Program-made: the position numbers and the translations under genes
Assembly: GCA_002327415.1 (NCBI GenBank)
Contig: DCVU01000137.1
Location: forward strand, 5,478-12,268
Direction: 5' to 3'
DNA from: Smithella sp. UBA2180
Lineage (GTDB): Bacteria; Desulfobacterota; Syntrophia; Syntrophales; Smithellaceae
Length of the DNA stretch: 6,791 nt
Part shown: positions 1 through 6,081 of the stretch, one piece after another
How the letters are laid out: every line of letters starts with the position of its first letter
How positions within the stretch are numbered: the stretch's first letter is position 1
Notes under the pieces: model-generated
Told to the model about the DNA's origin: nothing
The model's database searches: none
The model's input: the letters and a program-made list of their open reading frames with translations, nothing else

Positions 1-113
1 TCACCAAATTCTTGTTAATTTCACCACCACTAATTAATTATTCCACGTCATCATAAAATTAACCTTCGAAAGTAAGTATATTTGTTGAAGTTGACGACTT
101 ATTTGTTTCAGGA

Positions 114-137
114 AGCAAGAAATTATTTTATCTTGCT
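114..137 (-). terminator. Weak hairpin at the 3' end of the cytoplasmic patatin gene
   Basis: Seven-base perfect arms (114-120 and 131-137) enclose a 10-base AT-rich loop. The right arm overlaps the TAG stop codon of the patatin gene at 136-138. Only three of seven pairs are G-C and no T-run follows on the minus strand, so this is at best a weak intrinsic terminator or an RNA 3'-end stabiliser. The remaining bases 1-113 are AT-rich and show no gene or other signal. Confidence 0.3.
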
Positions 138-960
138 AAATAGTTAAACCTTTTAATTGCTTTTTCAGCAAGTCCATTGCCGGCTTCGCCTGCAGAAAAA
201 CTTCCTCCGTTTTACCGAAGTCCAGCATCCGGATACCTTGAATTTCCGTTTGAACGTATATGTCCGGCTTTCTGATTTTCATCTTTTCAGCCAGAGCCGA
301 AGCCTGCATGATACTAAAAGCACCAAGAACTGATTCAAGAGCGCCGGGAATCTCCTTCTTGCCGGGATTGCGAACCTTGCTTACATCCACGGCTATGGTG
401 AAATCAGCGCGCTCTAAAAGATGGTCGTAGGGTACCAGGTTTACAACGCTTCCATCGATGAGAACTTTGCCGGCGATGGACACCGGGGCAAAAACACCGG
501 GCACAGCCACGCTGGCCTGCAGTGCGGGTAGCAATTTCCCTCTCTCAAATACGACTTCCTCTGATGTCCAATAATCCGCGGCAATGACTAAAAGAGGGAT
601 CTCAAGCTCCTCAAAAGTTTTCTTTCTAATCTCACTAAAAAGGTATTCAAAGAAGCCTTGAGTATTAATAAACCCGCCGCGAGGAATTTCTGCGGAAAAC
701 GCTTTGACCAATTTCAGCAGGTGACTTTTTTTCGCAACAATATCTCGCCAAGTATCGTCTTTTAGAATAAGATTTCTGCTGATGTGTTCTCTGATTTCTT
801 TTCCAGACATCCCAGAGGCATAGAGTGCACCGATGATGGCACCCATACTGGTTCCTGCAATAATGCTTGGCTTGATGCCCAGATCATCAAGAGTTTCCAG
901 AACAGAAATATGCGCCAATCCCCGAACTCCTCCTCCTTCCAAAGCCAAACCTATTTTCAT
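136..960 (-). CDS. Patatin-like phospholipase, cytoplasmic RssA/NTE type
   Basis: A serine acyl hydrolase of the patatin family (274 aa), expected to cleave acyl esters of phospholipids or lysophospholipids with a Ser-Asp dyad. The glycine-rich oxyanion motif GGGVRG is at residues 9-14. The nucleophile elbow GTSMG is at 36-40 with Ser38 as the predicted nucleophile. The aspartate motif is DGS at 169-171 with Asp169; DGG or DGA is more usual, so Ser171 is a small deviation. The protein opens directly with the first beta strand (MKIGLALEGGG), as typical for bacterial RssA-like proteins. It has no signal peptide or membrane segment, so it is probably cytosolic or peripheral to the inner membrane. 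A weak GGTGGG lies 8 bases before the ATG. The gene stands 180 bp after the FAH gene, so it may have its own promoter. It is a paralogue of the lipoprotein patatin at 5107-6006; both share GTSxG, YASG and a xVPGVFxP segment. Physiological substrate is unknown. Confidence 0.9.
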   Translation of the reverse strand: MKIGLALEGGGVRGLAHISVLETLDDLGIKPSIIAGTSMGAIIGALYASGMSGKEIREHISRNLILKDDTWRDIVAKKSHLLKLVKAFSAEIPRGGFINTQGFFEYLFSEIRKKTFEELEIPLLVIAADYWTSEEVVFERGKLLPALQASVAVPGVFAPVSIAGKVLIDGSVVNLVPYDHLLERADFTIAVDVSKVRNPGKKEIPGALESVLGAFSIMQASALAEKMKIRKPDIYVQTEIQGIRMLDFGKTEEVFLQAKPAMDLLKKQLKGLTI

Positions 961-992
961 ATCTTTAACCCACCGATTGGTACCGAAATTTT

Positions 993-1005
993 GAGTATAA
1001 TACTC
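993..1005. repeat. 13-bp perfect palindrome upstream of the patatin gene
   Basis: GAGTAT and ATACTC arms surround a single central base, 33 bp upstream of the patatin start codon. On the minus strand the element contains TATTAT and TATACT, each one mismatch from a sigma-70 -10 box, but I find no convincing -35 box 16-18 bp further upstream. It may be an operator overlapping a promoter for the patatin gene. The symmetry is seen directly; the role is a guess. Confidence 0.35.
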
Positions 1006-1029
1006 TTAATGCAGATGGATTGTGTAACG

Positions 1030-1063
1030 ATTTCTAATTGTAGCCTAACATAAAATTAGAAAT
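1030..1063. repeat. Inverted repeat with 10-bp perfect arms in the FAH-patatin gap
   Basis: Arms ATTTCTAATT (1030-1039) and AATTAGAAAT (1054-1063) are exact reverse complements with a 14-base spacer. It lies between the FAH gene stop (1141) and the patatin start (960). The stem has one G-C pair per ten and no T-run follows on the minus strand, so it is a poor intrinsic terminator. A regulator binding site or a weak bidirectional 3'-end structure is also possible. No gene is supported in the rest of the 961-1140 gap. Confidence 0.4.
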
Positions 1064-1140
1064 TTTAGAATTAAGGATAGCAGGAAGTTATCGTTTATCT
1101 CGACGCTCACGGACAAGCCAAGTTCTGTTCATGGCAAATT

Positions 1141-2154
1141 TTAGTAGAATTTTCGCAATTCTTCTCTGCTCCCCCAAGGCGATGGTTCGATTTTTCCTAA
1201 ATTTTCCGGAATATTTTGCCTCAGAATTCCCAGTTTATCGAAAATGATTTCTATTTTCTCGCCGGGGTTTATCCATAAATCGTTGTCCAGCCCTGTGCAA
1301 TCGGGTATTGTCCCTAATCCTATAACTGTACCCGGCAAAGGTGTTAAAACAGTTTTAAGAAATTCAACCGCTTTCTCAGGACGCGCACAATATTCGGAAG
1401 TGCTCCCCTTCCATTCATAGCGTTCTCCTACTTTCACTTTCACATTCAGGGCCAGAGGATCACCAACTTCATCGGGAGTAACTATAAATGGTCCCAACCC
1501 ATTACTGTGATCGAAATCCTTGCTTCTGGCCGGGCCGCCTAATCCCAGCATCTCTTTAAACTGCACATCGCGCGCCGACGAATCGTTGAAAATAGTATAT
1601 CCGGCTATTGGTACGGCTTCATTTCCCGTGATTATTGCCAGTTCCGGTTCAATATCCAGATAAGACGAATAAGCAGGCCAATGAATCGTATCGTTGTCTC
1701 CGATAATCGCGTTATGGTTGCCTTTGTAATAGATCATCTTCCCGCTGGTTGCCGCTTTTATCCTTTGTTTAATAATTGGCGCGATAATCGAACCGAAAAA
1801 GCCGAATGCATGTTTTATCAAAGTCGCCGCCGAATTTCCCAGATGACGCGGAGAAAGACCGAAATCAATCAGGGTCCGGGGAACGGGTACAGGAGAAAGT
1901 ATTTTAGCCTTTTCGAGTGGTATTTTTTCTCTATCATTGAAAGAAGAAATGTAAGCTTCTCCGTACTTCAAAAATTCTCTGGCCGCGTCTTCGCTTGACG
2001 GCAGGTTTTCCAGATAGGAATAAACATCGGAAAGCTGAATAAACGTTTGCCCTGATTTCTGCTGCAGCGTCTCAAAAGACATCGCGTAACCTTTGATGAC
2101 GACTCCAAACTTCGGCGCACCGCCGGCTTCAGCCTGAAAATTAAGCAGTTTCAT
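1141..2154 (-). CDS. Fumarylacetoacetate hydrolase (FAH) family protein
   Basis: A 337-aa member of the FAH superfamily, whose members hydrolyse, hydrate or decarboxylate 1,3-diketo or oxo acids using a divalent metal. An N-terminal domain of about 85 residues precedes the catalytic domain. By hand alignment with animal FAH, Asp97 and His104 (seven apart, as Asp126 and His133 in mouse FAH), Glu169 and Glu171 (DIEPE) and Asp191 (NDSSARD) keep the metal ligands and catalytic histidine. Lys212 in SKDFD and GTI at 281-283 match conserved FAH positions. The glutamate partner of the FAH dyad (Glu364 in mouse) cannot be placed, because the C-terminus has a shorter bacterial-type ending. The segment YYKGN at 142-146 resembles bacterial FAH homologues annotated only as family proteins. 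No signal peptide. An AGGAG at 2164-2168, 9 bases before the ATG, supports the start. It is the last gene of the operon with the membrane protein and acyl-CoA synthetase. The substrate is not predictable; true fumarylacetoacetate hydrolysis is unlikely without tyrosine pathway neighbours. Confidence 0.87.
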   Translation of the reverse strand: MKLLNFQAEAGGAPKFGVVIKGYAMSFETLQQKSGQTFIQLSDVYSYLENLPSSEDAAREFLKYGEAYISSFNDREKIPLEKAKILSPVPVPRTLIDFGLSPRHLGNSAATLIKHAFGFFGSIIAPIIKQRIKAATSGKMIYYKGNHNAIIGDNDTIHWPAYSSYLDIEPELAIITGNEAVPIAGYTIFNDSSARDVQFKEMLGLGGPARSKDFDHSNGLGPFIVTPDEVGDPLALNVKVKVGERYEWKGSTSEYCARPEKAVEFLKTVLTPLPGTVIGLGTIPDCTGLDNDLWINPGEKIEIIFDKLGILRQNIPENLGKIEPSPWGSREELRKFY

Positions 2155-2173
2155 GCAAGCTCACTCCTAAAAC

Positions 2174-2725
2174 TTATTTTTTCTTCGTTATGAAAGCCTT
2201 CACAATCGAGATGCCTATCAGAATAGAAACGATGGCAACACCTGATAAAGCCAGAAACCATTTGGTATTCGTAGCTGTTCCAGAGAGCGCAACAAGCGCA
2301 GGCGTTGCACGCTTCAGGTCAGCCATAAAGTACAGATGCATCATGTTTTCGATCAAATCGCAGATGCCGGCAACAAACGGTGTCAGGATAATAAAGTTGA
2401 ATTTCGGACTAATATTGTTGATCTTAAACACTCTGGCAACAAGCAAACTTAAAAATATACTGTACCAGATCGGATGAAAATTATCGAAATAAAAATGCTT
2501 ATAATAAAGTCCTATTTGGCCCGACGCAATCCATCCCGAAGCTATCTCTTTGAAGGTATCACTCGACAGGGTTGTCTGAATGCGCAACATATCAATGCCC
2601 AATGGATGAACGATTGAGGCGATTTTTATTTGCGAGGCAAAATAAATAATTCCGAATATCGCGATAATTAAATTAGAATCGGATTTTCGGCTGATGAAAT
2701 TTTCCGCTCGTGAAAATATGTTCAT
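2174..2725 (-). CDS. Four-helix integral membrane protein of unknown function
   Basis: I do not recognise a named family for this 183-aa protein. Hydrophobic stretches near residues 17-38, 84-100, 109-134 and 154-178 suggest four membrane helices, with a basic N-terminus and a C-terminal KKK tail. The loop between helices 1 and 2 (about 40-83) is long. Possible signature residues are HPIWYS (84-89) at the start of helix 2 and CDLIEN (122-127) in helix 3. The acidic Asp123 and Glu126 within a membrane segment are unusual and may be functional. The gene lies 14 bp after the acyl-CoA synthetase gene and 19 bp before the FAH gene. An AAGGA at 2735-2739, 9 bases before the ATG, supports translation from this start. 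The tight spacing suggests that it acts with the two enzymes, for example as a membrane anchor, small-molecule carrier or membrane-bound enzyme, but nothing in the sequence decides this. Confidence 0.8.
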   Translation of the reverse strand: MNIFSRAENFISRKSDSNLIIAIFGIIYFASQIKIASIVHPLGIDMLRIQTTLSSDTFKEIASGWIASGQIGLYYKHFYFDNFHPIWYSIFLSLLVARVFKINNISPKFNFIILTPFVAGICDLIENMMHLYFMADLKRATPALVALSGTATNTKWFLALSGVAIVSILIGISIVKAFITKKK

Positions 2726-2739
2726 GGTTTTTAATCCTT

Positions 2740-4215
2740 CTAATTAGACAGCGCTTGCACAAATTCCACTTCGCGCGGAACTTTATAGTTGGATAGATAT
2801 ACTTTACAGTACCGGATAATTTCTTTATCGTCGGGAGAATATCCTTCTTTTAGAACAATTTCTGCCTTCACCAGTTCGCCGCGCATTAAATCCGGCTTGC
2901 CCAATACGCGCGAGCCCTGCACTGCGGGATGCATGTTCAACACCGCTTCCACTTCACGCGGATATACGTTAAATCCGCTGATGATGATCATTCTTTTCTT
3001 GAGCCCGGTCAAAAAAATGTAATTTTCTTCGTCCATTCTGCCCAAGTCTCCGGTGTAAAGCCAGCCATCTTTGATTACTGAGGCGGTAGCCGCGTCATCT
3101 TTATAGTAGCCTTTCATAATGTTGCCGCCCCGGACAACAATCTCGCCGATTTCATTACGTGGCAGTTCTCGGCCGGATTCATCAACAATTTTGATATCAA
3201 TTCCAGGCAAAGGGGTGCCGATAGATCCTGGTTTGGCAACACTCTCGATACGGTTGAAAGAACAGGCGGGTGATGCTTCCGTCAGGCCATAACCTTCAAG
3301 AATGCGCACGTTAAATTTCTGCTCAAAAACAGGTATGAAATCGGGCGGCATGGCTGAGCCGCCGGTGACGCATATTTTCAAAGAACTCAAATCATATTTG
3401 GATGCTTTTTCATATAATATCATTCCCAAATAAAGGCGTGGCACTGCTGCGATGTATGTAATTTTCTCTCTTTCAATAGCGCCAAAAAGACCATCCATGG
3501 TTAATCGATCCATCATGACTGTGGAACATCCCACTTGAATAACGTTCAGCATGTTCACAGTGGCTCCGAAAGAGTGAAAAAGTGGAATCAGGCAAAGACC
3601 GACATCTTCCTTCCCTCTTCGAAAAATGGGTTGAATCATACTGAGCTCTTCACATAGATTGCGATGGGTAAGTAACGCGCCCAGAGGTTTACCGGTCAGT
3701 CCCGCCGTGTATATAATTACAGCCGGATCTTCCGGATTAATTTTCACCGAACAAAAAGACGAATCATCGTTATCCGCATCGGCAAAGAGCTCTCCGTTTT
3801 GATTTAAGGAATCTACGGCAATTACTTTATGACAAGACAAAAGCTTATCTTTAGCATCCTGATATTTTTTGATCAGGGACGCCTGGGTTATTAAAATTTT
3901 AGAATCCGAATTGTTCAGCAAATATGTTAATTCGAATGACGTGGAAGATGTGCTAAGAGGAATAACAGCCGCGCCGTTTTTAAGTGCACCGAAATAACTG
4001 TATACAAATTCCGGTATGTTGGGGAGCATGAGAGCCACTTTATCTCCCTTTCCAATACCTGCCTGCTTAATTATACCGGCAACATTATTTATTGCCCTAT
4101 TTAACTGACTATAAGTAATATATTGCTTATCGCTGATTAACGCGGTGCGATCACCATATTTTTGAACAGAATCTCTCAGTAATTGTATTAAATTAATGGT
4201 CTTAATAACCTCCAT
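2740..4215 (-). CDS. AMP-forming acyl-CoA synthetase-like protein, short C-terminus
   Basis: A member of the ANL adenylating superfamily (acyl/aryl-CoA ligases), which normally activate a carboxylic acid with ATP and transfer it to CoA. Seen in order: the A3 phosphate loop TAGLTGKPLG (170-179), A4-like PLFHSFG (211-217), A5 YGLTE (309-313), A7 YTGDL (387-391), and A8 from 404 to 423 ending GFNVYPREVE. Three features are unusual. A3 has Leu178 where a conserved lysine usually sits. A8 reads GLKKR where GRKKD is common, so the ribose-binding arginine is Leu405. The protein ends at 491 (VQALSN), just before the usual A10 motif PxxxxGK, so the catalytic lysine is absent. No frame downstream restores it. 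The ATG at 4215 is the longest start, but it has no upstream ribosome binding site. A GGAGGT at 4208-4213 and the typical opening INLIQLL suggest a start at the ATT at 4195-4197 (residue 7). It is the first gene of an operon with the membrane protein and FAH genes. Acyl substrate unknown; activity uncertain. Confidence 0.85.
   Translation of the reverse strand: MEVIKTINLIQLLRDSVQKYGDRTALISDKQYITYSQLNRAINNVAGIIKQAGIGKGDKVALMLPNIPEFVYSYFGALKNGAAVIPLSTSSTSFELTYLLNNSDSKILITQASLIKKYQDAKDKLLSCHKVIAVDSLNQNGELFADADNDDSSFCSVKINPEDPAVIIYTAGLTGKPLGALLTHRNLCEELSMIQPIFRRGKEDVGLCLIPLFHSFGATVNMLNVIQVGCSTVMMDRLTMDGLFGAIEREKITYIAAVPRLYLGMILYEKASKYDLSSLKICVTGGSAMPPDFIPVFEQKFNVRILEGYGLTEASPACSFNRIESVAKPGSIGTPLPGIDIKIVDESGRELPRNEIGEIVVRGGNIMKGYYKDDAATASVIKDGWLYTGDLGRMDEENYIFLTGLKKRMIIISGFNVYPREVEAVLNMHPAVQGSRVLGKPDLMRGELVKAEIVLKEGYSPDDKEIIRYCKVYLSNYKVPREVEFVQALSN
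4208..4213 (-). promoter_or_regulatory. Strong Shine-Dalgarno that points to an ATT start codon
   Basis: A perfect GGAGGT on the minus strand lies within codons 1-3 of the ATG-started acyl-CoA synthetase frame, so it cannot serve that ATG. Ten bases downstream is an in-frame ATT (4195-4197) followed by codons for N-L-I-Q-L-L, which match the usual acyl-CoA synthetase opening M-N-L-x-x-L-L. The spacing is slightly long. The signal is seen directly; its use with a rare ATT start is inference. Confidence 0.4.
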
Positions 4216-4227
4216 AAAAAAATGCTG

Positions 4228-4243
4228 GTTATGTTAACATGAC
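4228..4243. repeat. Palindromic candidate operator upstream of the acyl-CoA synthetase
   Basis: A perfect 10-bp palindrome, ATGTTAACAT (4231-4240), extends to 16 bp with a single mismatched pair (4230/4241). It overlaps the proposed -10 box of the acyl-CoA synthetase promoter. A dimeric repressor, such as a TetR- or GntR-type regulator, would block transcription from this position. No regulator gene is present in the window. Confidence 0.4.
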
Positions 4244-4260
4244 AATGTGTTTTTTTTCAA
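4231..4260 (-). promoter_or_regulatory. Candidate sigma-70 promoter of the acyl-CoA synthetase operon
   Basis: On the minus strand, TTGAAA (4255-4260, five of six matches to the -35 consensus) and TAACAT (4231-4236, four of six to the -10 consensus) are 18 bp apart. They lie in the 116-bp gap between the TIM-barrel and acyl-CoA synthetase genes. The predicted start near 4224 would leave only about 9 bases before the ATG, but about 27 before the ATT at 4197, with GGAGGT inside the leader. This pattern fits the ATT start better. The rest of the gap is AT-rich with no clear terminator. Confidence 0.4.
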
Positions 4261-4331
4261 GAGAATAAAGGAGTTAGAATAATTTATTTTACTTTTTGAA
4301 AAGATATTATTTCTGATGCAGGCCCAACACG

Positions 4332-5078
4332 CTATGTCTTTCGGAGACAATCCTCCAAAGACTTTTTTGTCCTGGACATGTCCCCGGGTTTTACTTCCAT
4401 GGTGATGGTTGAGTCATACCCCTTTTCAATGAGAGATTTTATAATGGCAGTATAATCAACAATCCCTTCTCCCAGTGGCAGATGGAGATCATCTTTAACG
4501 CTTGTTCCGCCACGGTTGTCATGTACATGGAGATGAGCAATTCTGGAAAAGTGATCTTCTATAAAACGAAACGATGTGTTCTGTTTCGCCAGAAGCTGGG
4601 CATGTCCGATATCCAAAGTCATCCTGAGATCAGGGATGGCCTCGAATGCCGGTCCGAAGCTCTCCGCGCGTTCGCTTAAATTCTCTATGCAAACGGTAAT
4701 TCCATATTCATTGCCGTAGTTCACTATACGGGACAGCAGTTCCAACTTCCCGGGAATAAGATTTACCGGAAGCCACCTTTGATCAATCCAGAAATGGATA
4801 GTCGCTTTGGTAATATCAAGCCGTCGTGACAGATCCATCAGAGTTTTGATGCGCGGAAGGAATTTATTTTGAAGCACATTCACATCAAGAGGATTATCTT
4901 CGTTGGGATAATGGGCCAGAAATGAAACTCCGCATTTATCTTTTATTTCACGAAGCTGAGGAATCCAGCCGGTAACGGTCGCAGGATCATTAAGAGAAAT
5001 CTCCACAAACGGGTAGCCGAGTTTGCTTACCTCAAGAAGTTCGTCAATTGTATGGGCCCTTCCGCCTATAATGATCAT
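4332..5078 (-). CDS. TIM-barrel protein, sugar isomerase/endonuclease IV superfamily
   Basis: A 248-aa metal-dependent TIM-barrel protein of the AP_endonuc_2 superfamily, which includes sugar epimerases/isomerases such as xylose isomerase-like enzymes and the DNA repair enzyme endonuclease IV. Candidate metal ligands by hand alignment with endonuclease IV are His56 (LAHYP), His95 (TIHFW), Glu132 (CIENL), Asp156 and His159 (LDIGH), His184 (HLHVHDN), Asp197 and His199 (DLHLPLGEG), and Glu228 (TMEVKP). This would be the complete nine-ligand set. The PLGEG sequence at 201-205 is shared with both branches. The protein is shorter than typical endonuclease IV (about 280 aa) and I cannot recognise its DNA-binding loops, so a sugar or inositol isomerase/epimerase role is as likely. 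An AAGGG lies 9 bases before the ATG. The gene follows the lipoprotein patatin by 28 bp, so the two are probably co-transcribed. No signal peptide; cytosolic. Confidence 0.82.
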   Translation of the reverse strand: MIIIGGRAHTIDELLEVSKLGYPFVEISLNDPATVTGWIPQLREIKDKCGVSFLAHYPNEDNPLDVNVLQNKFLPRIKTLMDLSRRLDITKATIHFWIDQRWLPVNLIPGKLELLSRIVNYGNEYGITVCIENLSERAESFGPAFEAIPDLRMTLDIGHAQLLAKQNTSFRFIEDHFSRIAHLHVHDNRGGTSVKDDLHLPLGEGIVDYTAIIKSLIEKGYDSTITMEVKPGDMSRTKKSLEDCLRKT

Positions 5079-5106
5079 GCTGTTTAACCCTTTTGACGTG
5101 ATTTTT

Positions 5107-6006
5107 CTAAAGTCTTCCTTCTCGTTTTAGCCTTTCAATAATTTTCTGAATCTCCGGCAATTTTGCGCTGGCCGCCTTTTCACCCTCAAAAATCGCTTCG
5201 TTAAATTTGTCCATATCGGTGGAGCCGATATTCTTCATATTCGGACGGATCACGATATCGGCGTTTTTGATCTGATATTCAGCAATTCGGGCATACATTA
5301 TGTCTATAGACTTTCTCATCGTATCCATGATTCCATCGGGTACATTGGTATTGATACCACCGGAAATATCCACAGCAATGACAATATCCGCCCCGTTACG
5401 GCGCGCTACATCAACGGCCACAGGGCTAACCACACCGCCATCTATATAGGTGCTGTTTCCGATCTTCGAAGGTTGAAACACGCCCGGCACTGAGCAGCTG
5501 GCATGCACAGCCATACCGGTATTGCCCCTGGCAAAGACTACTTCTTCCCCGGTAGCGGCATTGGTAGCCACAGCATAGTAACGTATTTTCAGTTTTTCTA
5601 TGGGAGTATTATGAATGTTTGTATTGATAAAGCTTTCGATTTTCTCTCCCTTAATGAGCCCACCCTTCCATATCTTCCAGTCATAGTCGATAACATTATC
5701 CGCTTCCATCTTCAGGGCGATCCCCTGTAGTTCGAAGGCGGTCTTGCCTGAGGCATATAAGCTGCCGACCAGACTGCCGGCGCTCGTGCCTACAATCATG
5801 TGCATCGGAATCTTCTGAGCTTCCAGCACCTTCAGCACGCCAATATGCGCAAAACCCTTGGATCCCCCACCACCTAGGACAACCGCAATTTGGGCCGGTT
5901 TGGGAGGAACAGGTGGCGGCACCGTAGCGCAAGCAACCATCATCAAAACCGGAAAAACCATAAACAGAAATACTTTAAGCTTTGTACTATTCCGGAAATC
6001 AAACAT
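5107..6006 (-). CDS. Patatin-like phospholipase, predicted outer-membrane lipoprotein
   Basis: A second patatin-family serine acyl hydrolase, 299 aa from the chosen start. It begins with a lipoprotein signal: basic start (to Lys11), a hydrophobic core, then a lipobox MVAC with Cys26 as the lipidated residue. Ala at +2 and a proline-rich linker (PPPVPPKP) suggest sorting to the outer membrane with the domain tethered in the periplasm. The catalytic domain has the oxyanion motif GGGGSKG (45-51), the elbow GTSAG with Ser75, and the aspartate motif DGG with Asp189. An in-frame ATG at 6048 would give 14 more residues with a charged N-terminus (RLRWKRRK). The start at 6006 is preferred because AAGGAG lies 7 bases upstream and the result is a clean signal peptide. 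The gene follows mobB by 75 bp and precedes the TIM-barrel gene by 28 bp. Likely to act on envelope lipids; substrate unknown. Confidence 0.9.
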   Translation of the reverse strand: MFDFRNSTKLKVFLFMVFPVLMMVACATVPPPVPPKPAQIAVVLGGGGSKGFAHIGVLKVLEAQKIPMHMIVGTSAGSLVGSLYASGKTAFELQGIALKMEADNVIDYDWKIWKGGLIKGEKIESFINTNIHNTPIEKLKIRYYAVATNAATGEEVVFARGNTGMAVHASCSVPGVFQPSKIGNSTYIDGGVVSPVAVDVARRNGADIVIAVDISGGINTNVPDGIMDTMRKSIDIMYARIAEYQIKNADIVIRPNMKNIGSTDMDKFNEAIFEGEKAASAKLPEIQKIIERLKREGRL

Positions 6007-6013
6007 TATTTTT

Positions 6014-6019
6014 CTCCTT
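6014..6019 (-). promoter_or_regulatory. Ribosome binding site that sets the lipoprotein patatin start
   Basis: AAGGAG on the minus strand, 7 bases before the ATG at 6004-6006. It decides for this ATG over the upstream in-frame ATG at 6048 and yields a typical lipoprotein signal peptide. Confidence 0.75.
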
Positions 6020-6081
6020 TTCCATCGCAATCGATATGTGCTACCCATCCGGCCTATTATCTATAACCTCTGAGTGGATAA

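Noticed and set aside
784..1053. Plus-strand open frame of 89 codons
   Set aside because: It lies antisense over the 5' end of the patatin gene and runs into the gap. It has no ribosome binding site or recognisable domain.
1087..1131. Minus-strand mini-ORF of 14 codons (MNRTWLVRERRDKR) just after the FAH gene
   Set aside because: It is very short, lacks a ribosome binding site, and resembles no leader peptide I know; chance is the simplest explanation.
1081..1200. Plus-strand open frame of about 39 codons without a start codon, overlapping the end of the FAH gene
   Set aside because: It has no start codon and is preceded at once by a stop; considered as a gene remnant but no similarity was recognised.
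1681..1998. Plus-strand open frame of 105 codons
   Set aside because: It is fully antisense to conserved FAH-family coding sequence and has no protein-like features.
5696..5932. Second minus-strand frame of 78 codons inside the lipoprotein patatin
   Set aside because: It overlaps the catalytic domain of the patatin in another frame; the patatin frame carries all conserved motifs, so this is a shadow and not evidence of a frameshift.
6007..6048. Longer form of the lipoprotein patatin starting at 6048
   Set aside because: The extra 14 residues place a charged stretch before the signal peptide, and the strong ribosome binding site at 6014-6019 serves the internal ATG.
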